A stretch of 38,022 nucleotides of DNA, taken from NCBI GenBank assembly GCA_020627685.1, contig JAHDGK010000007.1, positions 91,612-129,633 on the forward strand. Direction: 5' to 3'. The notes under the pieces are model-generated. The model saw only the letters and a program-made list of their open reading frames with translations. It was not told the origin of the DNA and did no database searches. Within the stretch, counting starts at the first letter, position 1, and the number at the start of each line of letters is the position of its first letter. Positions 16,943 to 26,298 of the stretch are shown in pieces. A program made the translations under genes and the position numbers. The DNA is from Granulosicoccus sp. GTDB taxonomy: Bacteria; Pseudomonadota; Gammaproteobacteria; Granulosicoccales; Granulosicoccaceae.

Positions 16943-17704
16943 GTGAGCGAACTTCAGTCAGCGGTAAATGACTTTAATCGCGACGGCTATTACATCGCGA
17001 AAGGGCTTATATCGCAGCAAGGTGTGGGTGAATTGGTGTCATTAATAGACTCATCCCTGTCACCGGCATTGGCACCGGTAGAGTTTGAAGCTGATGTTCA
17101 CTACCCTGGGGCGCCAAGCTCGCGCAGTGCGCCGGGTGGACAAACTCCCCGACGTTTATTGCATGCCTTTGGCCGTGATTCCTTATTCCAGAAAATCGGA
17201 CAGCACCCGAAGGTTCTGACACTTTTGAAAGAACTCATTGGTTCTGAAGAAATTCGGCTGTCACAGAACCACCACAATTGCGTGATGACTAAGCATCCGG
17301 GCTTCAGCAGCGTGACGAGTTGGCATCAGGATATTCGTTACTGGCGTTTTGATCGCCGGGAGCTGGTGAGCACTTGGTTAGCACTGGGGCCTGAAAATCG
17401 TCAAAACGGCGGTTTGCTGGTCATTCCCGGATCACACACACTGGATTTTGAGCCGGGGCAATTCGATGCGTCATTGTTCCTACGAACCGATTTAGACGTC
17501 AATGAGGAGCTTCTCTCGCGGGCAATCCCGGTTGAATTAGAGGCGGGTGATATGTTGTTCTTTCACTCCCGAACTCTGCATGCAGCCGGACAGAATGAAT
17601 CGGATGTTATAAAACGGTCGCTGGTCTTTACCTATCGGGCTGAAGATAACTATCCCATTCCAGAGACGCGCTCTGCGGTTTACGAAGATATCCCGGTCGG
17701 CTGA
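16943..17704 (+). CDS. Phytanoyl-CoA dioxygenase (PhyH) family Fe(II)/2-oxoglutarate oxygenase
   Basis: About 253 residues. The iron triad is visible: His128-x-Asp130 in SWHQDIRYW and His213 in SRTLHAAGQN, with Arg225 (KRSLVFTYR) placed to bind 2-oxoglutarate. NGGLLVIPGSH is the typical PhyH block between them. GTG 16943 is chosen because GAGG at 16931-16934 sits eight bases upstream; an in-frame TTG at 16937 is too close to that site. The family hydroxylates many small molecules and acyl groups, so the substrate is open. Only five to eight bases separate it from the following phosphopantetheinyl transferase gene, suggesting that the oxygenase acts in a carrier-protein-linked or secondary pathway (inference). 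Confidence 0.87.
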   Translation: MSELQSAVNDFNRDGYYIAKGLISQQGVGELVSLIDSSLSPALAPVEFEADVHYPGAPSSRSAPGGQTPRRLLHAFGRDSLFQKIGQHPKVLTLLKELIGSEEIRLSQNHHNCVMTKHPGFSSVTSWHQDIRYWRFDRRELVSTWLALGPENRQNGGLLVIPGSHTLDFEPGQFDASLFLRTDLDVNEELLSRAIPVELEAGDMLFFHSRTLHAAGQNESDVIKRSLVFTYRAEDNYPIPETRSAVYEDIPVG

Positions 17705-17709
17705 GACTG

Positions 17710-18396
17710 TTGGTGCCTATCGAGAATCCGATTGATGCCTTGAGCAATCCGTCAGAATGGGCGGGGTTGCCTGTGTCTATTACCGCTCGGGCGGTTGAGG
17801 ATTGCACCGTCGATTTGCACCCTGATGAATTGTCTCTCGCTAGTCGCTTTGGCGCCAAACGAAGCAATACGTTTTCCAGCGGCAGGAAGTGCGCACGTGA
17901 TCTTTTAATTAGCCTGGGGCAACCAGCTGTGCCACTGCCGCGTGCTGATGACGGTTCCATTGTTTGGCCTCAAGGCTTTATGGGGAGTGTTAGCCACACA
18001 GATCATTGGGCGGTGGCAGCGGTCGCTCGAAAAGGGCCAGGAACGGCGAAGGCTCTGGGTATAGATCTGGAGCCCAGGCAGGTTTTGTCGTCTCGATTGC
18101 TGTCGAAAATAGCAACCGAGGCAGAGCAGCTAGCGCTTGAAAAGGAGAAAGACTGGCAGGGTATCGCGCTATTTAGCCTCAAAGAGAGTCTCTACAAATG
18201 CCTTCGGCCGTCGTTTGGCAAATTTATCCGCTTTCACGACGTGGAATTGAGTGGTTTAGACACACCGCAGCCCACCATTAAATTTTGCTCTCAGGAATTG
18301 ATTAGCCATTGTGATTCAAAAGACTTGGAGTTGCGATTGTCAATCACAGCAGAGCATGTCTTTTCTATGGTCTGGTGGCGTGCTGAGTCGGTTTAA
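17710..18396 (+). CDS. 4'-phosphopantetheinyl transferase (EntD/Sfp superfamily)
   Basis: 228 residues. Transfers phosphopantetheine from CoA to a serine of carrier proteins. Family blocks are clear: GSVSHTDHWAVAAVA, then ALGIDLEP with the magnesium-binding Asp and Glu, and FSLKESLYKCLRP with the conserved Lys-Glu-Ser-x-Tyr-Lys. The length and the position of these motifs match the EntD-like broad-range enzymes rather than the short AcpS type. The start is TTG 17710 or GTG 17713. It is cotranscribed with the PhyH oxygenase at 16943. No polyketide or nonribosomal peptide genes occur in the window, so its carrier partner is elsewhere. Confidence 0.88.
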   Translation: MVPIENPIDALSNPSEWAGLPVSITARAVEDCTVDLHPDELSLASRFGAKRSNTFSSGRKCARDLLISLGQPAVPLPRADDGSIVWPQGFMGSVSHTDHWAVAAVARKGPGTAKALGIDLEPRQVLSSRLLSKIATEAEQLALEKEKDWQGIALFSLKESLYKCLRPSFGKFIRFHDVELSGLDTPQPTIKFCSQELISHCDSKDLELRLSITAEHVFSMVWWRAESV

Positions 18397-18437
18397 ATTA
18401 GGTTGCCATTTAGACTCACACCCTCGGTACAACTTGT

Positions 18438-18455
18438 GCTCGTCATAAGACGAGC
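18438..18455. terminator. Perfect hairpin after the phosphopantetheinyl transferase gene
   Basis: GCTCGTC-ATAA-GACGAGC forms a 7-bp perfect stem with a four-base loop, 42 bp after the stop at 18396 and about 93 bp before leuS. There is no T run, so it is either a weak terminator or a leader element of leuS. Confidence 0.4.
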
Positions 18456-18547
18456 TATAAGCGTATAGAGAGTTCAGCCGCACATTTGTTGGCTCCTGTA
18501 TATTAGGGGCTCGCAATTTCCTATGTCATTACTACCAAAGGTTTCTC

Positions 18548-21175
18548 ATGCAGGACCAATACGATTTCCGCCGCACAGAAAACGAAGTGCAGTCTGTTTG
18601 GAATACTAACGAGGCGTTCAAAGTCACCGAAGACCCGACGCTTCCAAAGTACTACTGTCTCTGCATGTTTCCGTACCCCAGTGGCAGTCTCCACATGGGT
18701 CACGTGCGTAACTACACCATTGGCGACGTCGTTTCTCGCTACAAGCGTATGCAAGGTTTCAATGTGCTTCAGCCCATGGGTTGGGACGCGTTTGGTTTAC
18801 CGGCGGAAAACGCCGCAATCAAAAACAATACAGCTCCGGCTAAGTGGACCTACGCCAATATCGATGAAATGCGCGAGCAGCTGCAAAAGCTCGGTATTGC
18901 CTACGATTGGTCTCGAGAGCTGGCCACCTGTACACCGGAGTACTACCGCTGGGAGCAATGGTTCTTTACCAAATTGGTCGAGAAGGGGCTGGCTTACAAA
19001 AAAATGGCGGTGGTCAACTGGGACCCGGTTGAGGGTACCGTTCTGGCCAATGAACAGGTCGATGCAAACGGTTGCGGTTGGCGATCCGGCGCTAAAGTTG
19101 AGCGACGGGAAATTCCGCAATGGTTTTTAAAGATCACTCAGTACGCCGAAGAACTGATTGAAGAGACTGACAAACTCGAGGGCTGGCCTGAGGCTGTTCG
19201 CACGCAGCAGAAAAACTGGATCGGCCGCTCTGAAGGTGTCGAGTTCGATTTCGCACTAGCCGGTCGCGGCGACAAGCCTCTGGATGTCACTAATGACGGC
19301 CTTGCTGATTCCATCCGCGTGTACACAACGCGCCCGGATACCGTGGCAGGGGTGACCTACATGGCGGTAGCCGCGGAGCACCCGGTTGCCAAGGCGATGG
19401 CCATTGGAAATTCCGAAGTGGCGGACTTTATTGCCGAGTGCACCAGCACAGGCACGTCTGAGGCGGCCATGGAAGCGATGGAAAAACGCGGTGTGCCACT
19501 GGGATTGGAAGTCATCAATCCCGTCTCTGGCGAGCGAGTCCCTGTGTTTGTGGCGAATTTTGTACTGTATTCATACGGTACCGGAGCCGTCATGGCAGTG
19601 CCGGGTCATGATCAACGCGATTTTGATTTTGCCAGCAAATACGGTCTGCCGATTAAACAAGTTATTCAATCTAACGACGCGCCAGTCGATCTGAGCGAAG
19701 GGGCCTTCACGGACAAAGAAAATACCGTGACGATCAATTCGGGTGAGTTTGACGGCCTGGATTATGCCGCAGCCTTCGAGGCCACCGCCGATCACCTGGT
19801 TAAAACGGCTAATGGCGAACGTAAGGTTAATTATCGCTTACGTGATTGGGGTGTCTCGCGACAGCGCTATTGGGGTTGCCCAATTCCGGTCATTTATGAT
19901 GAAGAGGGCAACGTACATGTTGTTCCCGAAGAAGACTTACCGGTTCGGCTGCCTGAAGACGTTGCGTTCTCCGGCGTAAAGTCTCCTATTAAGGAAGATC
20001 CTGATTTCATCAATACAACCGTTCCGGGTACTGATAAGCCAGGTACGCGTGAAACAGATACCTTCGATACGTTCTTCGAATCCAGCTGGTATTACGCGCG
20101 TTTTTGCAGCCCGGATGCCATGAAAATGGTGGATGAGCGCGCCAATTACTGGTTGCCGGTTGATCAATACATTGGTGGTGTTGAACACGCTGTATTGCAT
20201 TTACTGTACGCACGTTTCTTCCATAAACTGATGCGCGATGTCGGTTTGGTTGTCAGCGACGAACCGTTTACTCGTCTGCTAACGCAGGGCATGGTTGTGG
20301 CTGAGTCTTTTTACCGCGAAACAGATTCCGGCAAGCCTGAGTACTACAACCGAAAAGAACTTGATATTGAGTACGACGACAAAGGTCGTATTTCGGGTGC
20401 AACCTTAATCAGTGATGGCCAACCTGTCACCGTTGGTCGTATCGAAAAAATGTCCAAGTCTAAGAGCAATGGTGTGGATCCTTTGGAGATGGTCGAACGC
20501 TATGGTGCCGATACCATGCGATTGTTCTCTATGAGCGATACACCACCGCATCAATCTTTGGAATGGAAAGAGGGTGGTGTAGAAGGTATGCATCGCTTTT
20601 TAAAGCGGGTTTGGCGAGAGGTCTCGTCGATCGATGCCTCGTTTATTGAAGCCGAACTTGATGTTGATAATCTTAACGGTGATCAAAAAGCGCTGCGTCG
20701 TAAAACGCACGAAACCATTGCGAAAGTGACGGATGATATTGAGCGGCGTATGACGTTCAATACTGCTATCGCATCGATGATGGAATTGTTTAACGACATA
20801 GCCAAGTTTGATGATCGAACTGATGCCGGTAAAGCGGTGCTGTTTGAAGCCTGCAGTTCACTGGTCAGATTGCTAAGCCCGTTTGTGCCGCATATCACCC
20901 ATGAGTTGTGGGAGCACCTGGGCTATACGACAGCCTTGGTGAACGAGGCTTGGCCAGAGACTGATGAGGCTGCGTTGACACGTGACGAACTTGAGCTCGT
21001 CGTACAAGTGAACGGCAAGCGTCGTGCGTCAGTCACAGTGTCTGCTAGCGCCAGCAAAGATGATTGCGAGGCCGCAGCCATGGCGCACGCTGATGTACAG
21101 CGTCATACAGAGGGTCTCAACGTAGTGAAGGTCATTGTGGTTCCGGGGCGTTTGGTGAATATCGTCGCTAAGTAG
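18548..21175 (+). CDS. leuS: Leucyl-tRNA synthetase
   Basis: 875 residues (E. coli LeuS has 860). Charges tRNA-Leu with leucine in the cytoplasm. The class I signatures are intact: [21 protein letters not shown] (HIGH-type HMGH) near residue 50 and [12 protein letters not shown] (KMSKS) near residue 635. The editing domain has [16 protein letters not shown], with the Thr-rich and Asp residues used in hydrolysis of mischarged tRNA. ATG 18548 has AAAGG six bases upstream. The following EamA transporter GTG overlaps the last base of the leuS stop. In many gammaproteobacteria lptE follows leuS; here lptE lies about 7.3 kb away. Confidence 0.98.
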   Translation: MQDQYDFRRTENEVQSVWNTNEAFKVTEDPTLPKYYCLCMFPYPSGSLHMGHVRNYTIGDVVSRYKRMQGFNVLQPMGWDAFGLPAENAAIKNNTAPAKWTYANIDEMREQLQKLGIAYDWSRELATCTPEYYRWEQWFFTKLVEKGLAYKKMAVVNWDPVEGTVLANEQVDANGCGWRSGAKVERREIPQWFLKITQYAEELIEETDKLEGWPEAVRTQQKNWIGRSEGVEFDFALAGRGDKPLDVTNDGLADSIRVYTTRPDTVAGVTYMAVAAEHPVAKAMAIGNSEVADFIAECTSTGTSEAAMEAMEKRGVPLGLEVINPVSGERVPVFVANFVLYSYGTGAVMAVPGHDQRDFDFASKYGLPIKQVIQSNDAPVDLSEGAFTDKENTVTINSGEFDGLDYAAAFEATADHLVKTANGERKVNYRLRDWGVSRQRYWGCPIPVIYDEEGNVHVVPEEDLPVRLPEDVAFSGVKSPIKEDPDFINTTVPGTDKPGTRETDTFDTFFESSWYYARFCSPDAMKMVDERANYWLPVDQYIGGVEHAVLHLLYARFFHKLMRDVGLVVSDEPFTRLLTQGMVVAESFYRETDSGKPEYYNRKELDIEYDDKGRISGATLISDGQPVTVGRIEKMSKSKSNGVDPLEMVERYGADTMRLFSMSDTPPHQSLEWKEGGVEGMHRFLKRVWREVSSIDASFIEAELDVDNLNGDQKALRRKTHETIAKVTDDIERRMTFNTAIASMMELFNDIAKFDDRTDAGKAVLFEACSSLVRLLSPFVPHITHELWEHLGYTTALVNEAWPETDEAALTRDELELVVQVNGKRRASVTVSASASKDDCEAAAMAHADVQRHTEGLNVVKVIVVPGRLVNIVAK

Positions 21176-22080
21176 TGCGCTCGTTAGCCAAAGTAGTATT
21201 TGGAAACGCTTACATACTGCTCATTATCGCCCCGTTATTTTGGGGTGGTAATGCAGTTGCCGGTCGCTTCGCAGTGGGTGAGTGGCAACCCTTTACTATT
21301 ACTAGTTTGCGTTGGTTGAGTGTGGCCGTGTTGCTGCTTCCGTTTGCCTGGAAACCTTTAAAACAAGATTGGCCGTTAATAAAAAAGCATTGGCTCACCT
21401 TATTTTTACTCGGCTCATTGGGTATGTCCGGGTTCAGCTTACTCATGTATTGGGCGCTGAACTACACAACCGCTATCAACGTTAGCATTGAGCAGGCATC
21501 TATGCCTGTGCTCATTATGCTGGCCAACTTTTTTATCTTGTCTCAACGAGTGCGGGCACTGCAAATAGTCGGACTTTTCATATCAGTGTTCGGTGTATTG
21601 GTAACCACGACAGCGGGTGAGCCAACGACTTTCTTCACCAAAGGATTGAATAAAGGTGATGCGATCATGCTAGTCGCCTGCGTTTTTTATGCAGGATATA
21701 CATTCGGTTTACGCTGGCGCCCTAACATTCATTGGCTCAGTTTCTTGTGCATCATATCGGCCAGCGCGTTTGTTATGACTATTCCCTTCGCCGGTTGGGA
21801 ATTAAGCCAACAGGCGTTTGTGATGCCGGGCATTAAAGGGTGGATGGTACTCGTTTACCTGCTTATATTTCCAACGCTTATCAGCCAGTTAAGTCATGCA
21901 CGTGGTGTTGAGCTTATTGGTAGCAATAGGGCGAGCCTTTTTCTAAATCTCGTCCCTATCTTTGGTTCTTTGTTGGCCGTGCTGATTCTGGGGGAAGCCT
22001 TCCGCTGGTATCACTTCTTAGGGCTAACCATGGTGTTGGCTGGTATTGGGATGGCTGAGCGTGCCGCGGATAAATCGTAG
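21175..22080 (+). CDS. EamA/DMT family drug-metabolite transporter
   Basis: 301 residues with about ten membrane helices in two EamA repeats. The first repeat opens with IAPLFWGGNAVAGRFAVGEW and includes LRWLSVAVLLLPFAW; the second ends with GSLLAVLILGEAFRWYHFLGLTMVLAGI, the usual C-terminal block in which the acidic residue of LGE is conserved. The family exports amino acids, nucleosides, drugs or other metabolites; the substrate here is unknown. GTG 21175 overlaps the leuS stop codon by one base, giving likely translational coupling. It is convergent with the DUF1989-GcvT gene ending at 22122. Confidence 0.88.
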   Translation: MRSLAKVVFGNAYILLIIAPLFWGGNAVAGRFAVGEWQPFTITSLRWLSVAVLLLPFAWKPLKQDWPLIKKHWLTLFLLGSLGMSGFSLLMYWALNYTTAINVSIEQASMPVLIMLANFFILSQRVRALQIVGLFISVFGVLVTTTAGEPTTFFTKGLNKGDAIMLVACVFYAGYTFGLRWRPNIHWLSFLCIISASAFVMTIPFAGWELSQQAFVMPGIKGWMVLVYLLIFPTLISQLSHARGVELIGSNRASLFLNLVPIFGSLLAVLILGEAFRWYHFLGLTMVLAGIGMAERAADKS

Positions 22081-22121
22081 CTGCGTAGGGTCTCAAGTTG
22101 AATTTCGCTACGCTGAAGTTG

Positions 22122-24524
22122 CTATGCTCTGGCTCGGCTTCTTGTCGGGTCAACAAAAGGGATGCTGCAGCGTACCGCGTCCAAGCGTTTGCCGTGTCCA
22201 TCAAGTTTCCCAATTTCTAATTTTTCGTCGCTGTCGGCATACTCGACGGCAATTCTTGCCATCGCAATTGCGCAACCGAGTGCGGGGGAATTTGTTGCGC
22301 TGGTAATAACACCTATCTGCCGCCTTCCCGCGAACACACCATCTCCATGCACGGGTGCTTCTTGACTGGAAAATTTTAAACCGGTTAAAACCCGTCTGGG
22401 TTGTTCCAAGTTTCTTGCGAGTGCCGGTTTTCCGATAAAGTCTGCCTTGTTCAAATCAACCGCGAAACCCAATCCGGCTTCAAACGCATCAACATCATTG
22501 GTGAATTCTGCATTGGCTGCCATCAAGCCTGCTTCAATGCGAATGGTTTCCAAGGCTTCTAAACCCATCGGTGTAATACCCAGATCTTTTCCTTCATTGA
22601 TGAGGGCATCCCAAATCGGTATGGCAGAGTTGGTGCTACAGAAAATTTCATATCCCAGTTCTCCAGTGTAGCCAGTACGTGTGAGATGGAAGGGGTGGCC
22701 TTCACGGTCATATAGACGGGCGATGGTGGAGCCGAACCAGCGTAGTTGTTCCGAATCGGTCTGATTTGGCTGCGTAAAGGCAACTCGATTGATTAACTCG
22801 CGACTTTTCGGTCCTTGTATGGCCAGATTCGGCATGGCTGCGAACAAGGATTTAATCCAAACGTTCAGACCTGCGTCTTTAGCAATTTTCTTCAGATGCA
22901 AACCACTGTCATCCGAGCCACAGCACCATCGAAACGTTTCGTTGCTCAATCGAAATAAGGTGCCATCGTCGATAACGCAGCCGGTTTTGTCACACATAAG
23001 CGCATAGACACCACGGTTAATGCTTAACTTATTCATGTCTCGCGTTAAGGCTAGTTGCAGCAGTTTTTCAGCATCGGGTCCCAGTACATCAAACTTACGA
23101 AGTGATGACATGTCCTGTATAACGACGGCATCGCGGCAAGCATTGTATTCCTCGGCTGCCCGAGTACTTTCAAAGGAGCTCGGTAACCAGACGTCCCGTG
23201 CAATTGCAAAATTGCGAGTTAAGGCACTTGTTCGTTCATGAAACGCGGAATGTTCAGTCAAGATAGCCTCCGATTCGGGCTCGGGTCGATAGGCGACAGC
23301 ATGTTGAATAGGTGTGTCTTTTTTATAAATTCGGACATGAATGTCGGTTGGATGCCATCCGTTGATCGGGTCTACATCATCCGGACAAGCTGTTGTTACG
23401 GCGACCAGATCATTCATAGCTTCCATGGCAATGTAGTCGCCGGGGCGAGACCAGGCTTCGTCACTACGAAGTCGATTGTCGTGATGATCTATCCAGGAGT
23501 TGAAGAAAAAATTAATGGCAGGCCATGCCTGCTTAGGTGAGATACCAAAGGGTGCGTACGCGTGACTGATGTTATCCGTACAGTTTAGGTGGCCAAAAAA
23601 TCCGCGTTCTTCATACCCTCTGGCTGTGCAAGCGTAAGCGAAGGTGTCATGCCGTCCGACCGTATCAATTTTAAGTTTTAACAGAGGTCGTAAATCCTGA
23701 TCGAAGAATTTATCGAACAGACCTGGGATAGGGTAAGCGCCACTAGTCATTGACCGTGTAACGGTCGAGTCTATATACCGTTCCTTACCTGCCGCCAGTG
23801 AACGAGCGTTCATTGCCATAAAGTCAGAGCATTGCTGGCCCTGAACATCAATGATTTGAACGGTTTCACCGGCATTAAGTTCATAGGCTTTGGCGGTTCC
23901 CGCCGGAACCGTAAATTCTTCTCTTACCGCGCCGAAGGGATCCGGTAGTGGATTAGCAGCAGCGCCATCACGTACATGATCCAGCGTAATCGATCCGCCC
24001 ATGCCTCCTTCGTAGAGACGCTTAGCTGAGTAAACATGCGATGGGTGTATGAGAAACCAAGCAGTGATGTCATGTTCAACTCGTAGAGAGAAGTGTTCAC
24101 CAGCAACAGTTTCATCATCAAAGATACAAACAGCGGCAACGTTGGCGTGCTCATCAGACACGCCGCCTCCTTGTTGCCGATACCACTGTTTGATAACGCT
24201 AAATCCTTGCGCATTCAAATCGCAAGATGTCTGCGTGTTTTCAGCAAGCCCTATGGCATCGAACTGTGAGTTTCCACGCTCGTTGAACGTGAGTATTAGG
24301 AGCGGGGTAGCACCATCAACGTTTTCAATGTTGAGAAGGTCGCTAGCTTTGAGTTCCAGCTTCACAGGCGTTGCAGGCCGCAGAAGTCGAGGCCGTTTGT
24401 TCGTTTGAAAGCCAAAGTAATGCCGACCGGAAAGCCCACGTCCCAAATTTTCGGGGCTGTACAGCCATCCTATTTCAGCGCTACTTACCCGCTGTTGGTC
24501 ATGCGTTACTTTATCTGAGCTCAT
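22122..24524 (-). CDS. Fusion of DUF1989 (urea carboxylase-associated type) and GcvT-like aminomethyltransferase
   Basis: 800 residues in three parts. Residues 1 to about 185 are an uncharacterised N-terminal part (LYSPENLGRGLSGRHYFGF). About 190-400 is the DUF1989 domain, with FTVPAGTAKAYELNAGETVQIIDVQGQQCSDFMAMNA and HLNCTDN, the family known from proteins next to urea carboxylases. From about 430 to the end is a GcvT/DmdA/sarcosine-dehydrogenase-type tetrahydrofolate domain: GCVIDDGTLFRLSNETFRW, then RTGYTGELGYEIFC and GLEALETIRIEAGLMAANAEF. The GcvT part normally takes a one-carbon unit from an aminomethyl or N-methyl donor to tetrahydrofolate. The reaction of the fusion is unknown. ATG 24524 is preceded by AAGAGTG within an inverted repeat. 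Zwf lies upstream in the same direction. Confidence 0.87.
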   Translation of the reverse strand: MSSDKVTHDQQRVSSAEIGWLYSPENLGRGLSGRHYFGFQTNKRPRLLRPATPVKLELKASDLLNIENVDGATPLLILTFNERGNSQFDAIGLAENTQTSCDLNAQGFSVIKQWYRQQGGGVSDEHANVAAVCIFDDETVAGEHFSLRVEHDITAWFLIHPSHVYSAKRLYEGGMGGSITLDHVRDGAAANPLPDPFGAVREEFTVPAGTAKAYELNAGETVQIIDVQGQQCSDFMAMNARSLAAGKERYIDSTVTRSMTSGAYPIPGLFDKFFDQDLRPLLKLKIDTVGRHDTFAYACTARGYEERGFFGHLNCTDNISHAYAPFGISPKQAWPAINFFFNSWIDHHDNRLRSDEAWSRPGDYIAMEAMNDLVAVTTACPDDVDPINGWHPTDIHVRIYKKDTPIQHAVAYRPEPESEAILTEHSAFHERTSALTRNFAIARDVWLPSSFESTRAAEEYNACRDAVVIQDMSSLRKFDVLGPDAEKLLQLALTRDMNKLSINRGVYALMCDKTGCVIDDGTLFRLSNETFRWCCGSDDSGLHLKKIAKDAGLNVWIKSLFAAMPNLAIQGPKSRELINRVAFTQPNQTDSEQLRWFGSTIARLYDREGHPFHLTRTGYTGELGYEIFCSTNSAIPIWDALINEGKDLGITPMGLEALETIRIEAGLMAANAEFTNDVDAFEAGLGFAVDLNKADFIGKPALARNLEQPRRVLTGLKFSSQEAPVHGDGVFAGRRQIGVITSATNSPALGCAIAMARIAVEYADSDEKLEIGKLDGHGKRLDAVRCSIPFVDPTRSRARA

Positions 24525-24533
24525 GTGATAGAC

Positions 24534-24547
24534 ACTCTTGAAAGAGT
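24534..24547. promoter_or_regulatory. Inverted repeat over the ribosome-binding region of the DUF1989-GcvT gene
   Basis: ACTCTT-GA-AAGAGT is a perfect 6-2-6 palindrome. On the coding strand its right arm supplies the AAGAG that would pair with 16S rRNA, so a bound protein or RNA fold here could affect translation. Confidence 0.4.
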
Positions 24548-24556
24548 AAAAATCGG

Positions 24557-24573
24557 TGTAAGTTTTTCTTACA
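24557..24573. promoter_or_regulatory. Inverted repeat TGTAAG-N5-CTTACA
   Basis: A perfect 6-5-6 palindrome in the interval between zwf and the DUF1989-GcvT gene. Its TGTAA/TTACA half-sites recur in the next palindrome, which suggests an operator. Confidence 0.45.
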
Positions 24574-24578
24574 TACTC

Positions 24579-24602
24579 AAAAATGTAACCGGGTACATTT
24601 TT
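24579..24602. terminator. Inverted repeat AAAAATGTA-N6-TACATTTTT
   Basis: A perfect 9-bp stem with a six-base loop. Read on the minus strand it lies 74 bp after the zwf stop and ends in five T, so it may terminate zwf; it also shares the ATGTAA half-site with the palindrome at 24557-24573 and could be an operator instead. Confidence 0.45.
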
Positions 24603-24675
24603 CGCGCTTTATTGTTAGCGTATCTACCCTAGGAGTCAAGAGTGCACATAGTGACACTGGGTCATTGGAGGCCCG

Positions 24676-26121
24676 TTAAGCCCGCCAACTTCTCTCAAAC
24701 GGTAAGCGCCACGCCCTGGGTGCAATCAATTGATGTATGGAGTTTGGTCCCCAAGACTCCTGAGCATAACGGCTCACAGGGGGTGGTGAATCGATTAAAG
24801 GGGCGGAAACTTCCCACAAGCGTTCAATACCTTTGGACGTAGTAAACAATGTGTGGTCACCGCTCATCGCATCCAGTATGAGTCGTTCATAGGCTTCAAG
24901 CACTTCACCAATGTGTTTGGTTTCATCCATAGCAAACTGCAAGCTGTGTTTATCCAGTTTCATTCCAGGACCCGGTCGCTTTCCATAAAAGGACAGTGAC
25001 GTGCGTGAAGAATCAGATAGATCGAATGTTAAGTGATCCGGTCCTTGTAGACCCACGCCTGAGTCTTTAGGAAACATACTCTTCGGTGGTTCATGGAATG
25101 CGATAGAGATTATGCGTTGGCCTTCGCCTAAACGTTTGCCCGTTCTTAAATAAAAGGGGACACCTGCCCATCGCCAATTATCGATTGAACACTTCAATGC
25201 GATAAATGTTTCTGTATCCGATTCAGGGTCAACACCTTCAAGGTCTCTATAACCCGTGAACTGCCCGCGCACGGCATGATGAGGTTGAATAGGCATCATG
25301 CTTCTAAATACTTTGTTCTTTTCTTCGCTAATGGAATTGGGTTCCAATGCAACCGGGGGCTCCATTGCAACGAAGGCCAGAATTTGAAACAGGTGCGTGA
25401 CTACCATGTCTCTGAACGCACCGGTGTTCTCGTAAAACCCTGCGCGGTTATCCAGCCCTAGTGTTTCAGGGACATCTATTTGAATGTGCTCAATAAAGTT
25501 GCGATTCCAGATAGGCTCAAACAAACCGTTAGCAAAGCGAAACGCTAAAATATTTTGAGCAGGCTCTTTTCCCAGAAAATGATCTATACGAAACACTTGT
25601 TCTTCTTTAAAAACCTTATGAACTTCAGCGTTGAGTTTTATCGCTGACTGCAAATCGACGCCGAAAGGTTTTTCCATAATGACTTTGGCGTCATCAATGA
25701 GTTTCGCTTCGCCCAGCAACTCTATAACTGATAAAGCAGCATTGGGTGGGACACTTAGGTAGTGCAGTAGACGCGATTCGCCTTCAATCTCTTTTTGAGC
25801 ACGCTTTACCGCTTTTTGTAAACCGCTTGCACCAGCTGACCCGGATACATAATCTAATCGGCTTTTAAAAAGCTCCCAGGCTTCAGGGTCTACCTCACGA
25901 GAGGAAAATTCAGTTAAAGCTTCTAAACATAAATTTTGAAATTCTTCTGCGTTGAGTTCGGTCAGGGATGTACCAATGATTCGGCAATCGGGGATAAACG
26001 AGGAAGACGATAAATGAAACAGCCCCGGAATAAGCTTACGCTTTGCTAGGTCGCCTGTTGCTCCAAAGAGAACGACTACCTGTGGGTGTTCAGGTCCAAC
26101 ACCGTTAGCTGCTTTTGCCAT
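24676..26121 (-). CDS. zwf: Glucose-6-phosphate 1-dehydrogenase
   Basis: 481 residues, close to the usual 490. Oxidises glucose 6-phosphate to 6-phosphogluconolactone with NADP, feeding the pentose phosphate and Entner-Doudoroff routes. The dinucleotide-binding [10 protein letters not shown] lies at residues 20-29. The substrate and active-site block [20 protein letters not shown] is intact near residue 177, including the catalytic Lys, and is followed by [27 protein letters not shown] and [24 protein letters not shown] 26121 is used. There is no pgl or edd next to it, unlike the common arrangement. Upstream (26122-26298) a TATACT hexamer lies close to the start but without a convincing -35. 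Confidence 0.97.
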   Translation of the reverse strand: MAKAANGVGPEHPQVVVLFGATGDLAKRKLIPGLFHLSSSSFIPDCRIIGTSLTELNAEEFQNLCLEALTEFSSREVDPEAWELFKSRLDYVSGSAGASGLQKAVKRAQKEIEGESRLLHYLSVPPNAALSVIELLGEAKLIDDAKVIMEKPFGVDLQSAIKLNAEVHKVFKEEQVFRIDHFLGKEPAQNILAFRFANGLFEPIWNRNFIEHIQIDVPETLGLDNRAGFYENTGAFRDMVVTHLFQILAFVAMEPPVALEPNSISEEKNKVFRSMMPIQPHHAVRGQFTGYRDLEGVDPESDTETFIALKCSIDNWRWAGVPFYLRTGKRLGEGQRIISIAFHEPPKSMFPKDSGVGLQGPDHLTFDLSDSSRTSLSFYGKRPGPGMKLDKHSLQFAMDETKHIGEVLEAYERLILDAMSGDHTLFTTSKGIERLWEVSAPLIDSPPPVSRYAQESWGPNSIHQLIAPRAWRLPFERSWRA

Positions 26122-26298
26122 TTCGATACCCCGAGTCTATTTGCAAAAAGTATAGCTCTGCGCATTGCCGTGGTTTAGAAATGTTTCAACGACGTAGGCG
26201 AGCGTTACCGATGTAACACATACATGCAAGAACGGTGCACTATAGCTCGTTAACTTTTTTAACTAGCCATTTGTAGATGGTGTGTCAATTAACTGTCT

